Source: JANXQE01 sp035651635
GTDB taxonomy: Bacteria; Verrucomicrobiota; Verrucomicrobiia; Limisphaerales; UBA8199
Assembly (NCBI GenBank): GCA_035651635.1
Contig: DASRFK010000299.1
Span: 1 to 34,297, forward strand
Length of the DNA: 34,297 nucleotides
Direction: 5' to 3'
Part shown: positions 33,370 through 34,297 of the stretch, in pieces
How the letters are laid out: the number at the start of each line of letters is the position of its first letter
Numbering within the stretch: position 1 is the stretch's first letter
Notes under the pieces: generated by a model
What the model saw: only the letters and a program-made list of their open reading frames with translations
Told to the model about the DNA's origin: nothing
Databases searched by the model: none
Translations under genes and position numbers: made by a program

Positions 33370-34297
33370 ATGAATCTTTTGATCCCCATTCTCGTCGCGC
33401 CGAGCTTGGCGGCCTGCGTCTGCGGGTTGCTGCGCTCGCGCCGTGCGATGGGTATGGTGAACGTACTGGGATTCCTCGTTTTGCTCGGCATGGGCACGCA
33501 GCTGCTTCGCGAAGTCCTGGCGCGCAAGGTCCTAACGGAGTGTGATGAATTCTTTCGCGCCGACGCGCTGAGCGCTTGGATGGTGCTCTTGATCGCGATC
33601 GTTTCATTGGCTAGTTCCCTTTATGCCGGAAGCTACTTTCGCCAGGACGTGGCTGCCGGAACAGTCACCCCGGCGCGAGTCAAAGAATTTTTCGTACTTA
33701 CGCCCTTGTTTACGGCCGGCATGTTGTTGGTGGTTCTGGCGAATAACCTCGGAGTAATGTGGTTTGCCCTGGAAGCCACGGCCCTGTCTTCGGTTCTATT
33801 AGTGGCTCTTTACAACCGGGCACATTCCCTCGAAGCGGCCTGGAAATACGTCATGCTCGGCAGCGTAGGGCTTGCACTGGCGCTTTTCGGAACCGTGTTC
33901 ACGTATGCCGCGGCCATCGAAAAGGCATCGACTTCCTTGCCAAGTTTCAACTGGTCTCACCTGATGTTGTCTTCGGGCCAGCTCAATCCCGGGATGATTC
34001 AATTGGCCTTTGTTTTCGTCCTGGTCGGCTATGGCACCAAGGCCGGCCTGGCTCCCATGCACACCTGGTTGCCGGACGCCCACAGTGAAGCACCTTCGCC
34101 GACCAGCGCCATGCTCTCGGGCGTCTCGCTCAAAGTTGCCCTCTACGCACTGCTGCGCTTTCATATCCTCGCGACGGCCTGCCTGGGCTCCGGGTTCAGC
34201 CGGACCGCTTTGCTGGTTTTTGGCCTCGGCTCGATGTGCCTGGCCGCGCCCTTTATTCTCGTCCAAACCAATTTGAAGCGGCTGCTGGCTTATTCGA
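33370..34297 (+). CDS. hyfF: Hydrogenase-4-like component F (antiporter-like, 3' end cut)
   Basis: 309 codons visible, open to the window edge. It is a NuoN/NuoM-type antiporter subunit: Glu in VMWFALEATALSSVLLVAL, the signature YGTKAGLAPMHTWLPDAHSE, Lys in LSGVSLKVALYALLRF, and LKRLLAYS at the edge. TWLPDAHSEAPSPTSAMLSG matches HyfF of hydrogenase-4 clusters, where the catalytic subunits hyfG and hyfI usually come next. The start is ATG 33370 (MNLLIPILVAPSLAACVCGL). An in-frame long N-terminus, about eight helices so far, fits a full-length protein of about 480-500 residues. Confidence 0.9.
   Translation, partial: MNLLIPILVAPSLAACVCGLLRSRRAMGMVNVLGFLVLLGMGTQLLREVLARKVLTECDEFFRADALSAWMVLLIAIVSLASSLYAGSYFRQDVAAGTVTPARVKEFFVLTPLFTAGMLLVVLANNLGVMWFALEATALSSVLLVALYNRAHSLEAAWKYVMLGSVGLALALFGTVFTYAAAIEKASTSLPSFNWSHLMLSSGQLNPGMIQLAFVFVLVGYGTKAGLAPMHTWLPDAHSEAPSPTSAMLSGVSLKVALYALLRFHILATACLGSGFSRTALLVFGLGSMCLAAPFILVQTNLKRLLAYS

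Overview
The window looks like a chromosomal segment of a Verrucomicrobiota bacterium, probably of the Pedosphaera/Limisphaerales type. The main reasons are many dispersed palindromic intergenic repeats, heptad 'ccgaaat'-type arrays, a very large secreted protein of unknown function ending in a 'VQSS.D...W' tail, ThuA-like and PQQ-propeller proteins, and an AraC regulator placed at the head of an exopolysaccharide locus. The lineage is inferred from gene style only. No rRNA, tRNA, CRISPR array or phage gene was seen.

Region 1 (1-8.7 kb) is one end of an exopolysaccharide export locus, mostly on the minus strand. In transcription order it holds a NusG/RfaH-type elongation factor, an AraC regulator, an outer-membrane beta-barrel, a Wza-like export protein, a Wzc-like co-polymerase with a tyrosine-kinase domain, and a secreted beta-helix protein cut by the left edge. 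Divergent from the NusG-like gene is a small exported protein with a C-terminal membrane anchor. The shared upstream region carries two TGTCCCA direct repeats exactly 21 bp apart, a plausible AraC-type operator. Glycosyltransferases and flippase/polymerase genes are not in the window.

Region 2 (8.7-18.4 kb) holds a zinc-ribbon methyltransferase (minus) and a small secreted protein. These are followed by a plus-strand run of LOG-family protein, M16 peptidase, pabB and pabC, in which several genes overlap or nearly touch; pabB and pabC make p-aminobenzoate for folate. A secreted ThuA-like protein and a secreted Sel1-repeat protein come next.

Region 3 (18.4-29.2 kb) has two GNAT acetyltransferase genes (minus), an orphan MacB/FtsX-type permease, a decayed PQQ-propeller gene, a soluble histidine kinase overlapping an NtrC-type sigma-54 response regulator, the 819-residue secreted unknown, a tiny Pro/Ala-rich ORF with a good terminator hairpin, a zinc-ribbon protein and a PtsN-like EIIA protein.

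Region 4 (29.4-34.3 kb) is the membrane part of a Hyf/group-4-hydrogenase-like complex (hyfB, hyfC, hyfE, start of hyfF). The catalytic subunits would lie beyond the right edge.

The most striking non-coding signal is repeats. Three copies of a 125-128 bp palindromic, MITE-like element, plus a fourth element with related ends, share termini close to TTAGAGSGTGTTTT. Two copies begin exactly at the TAG stop codon of a gene. A separate long inverted-repeat element and an inverted pair of heptad arrays flank hyfB.
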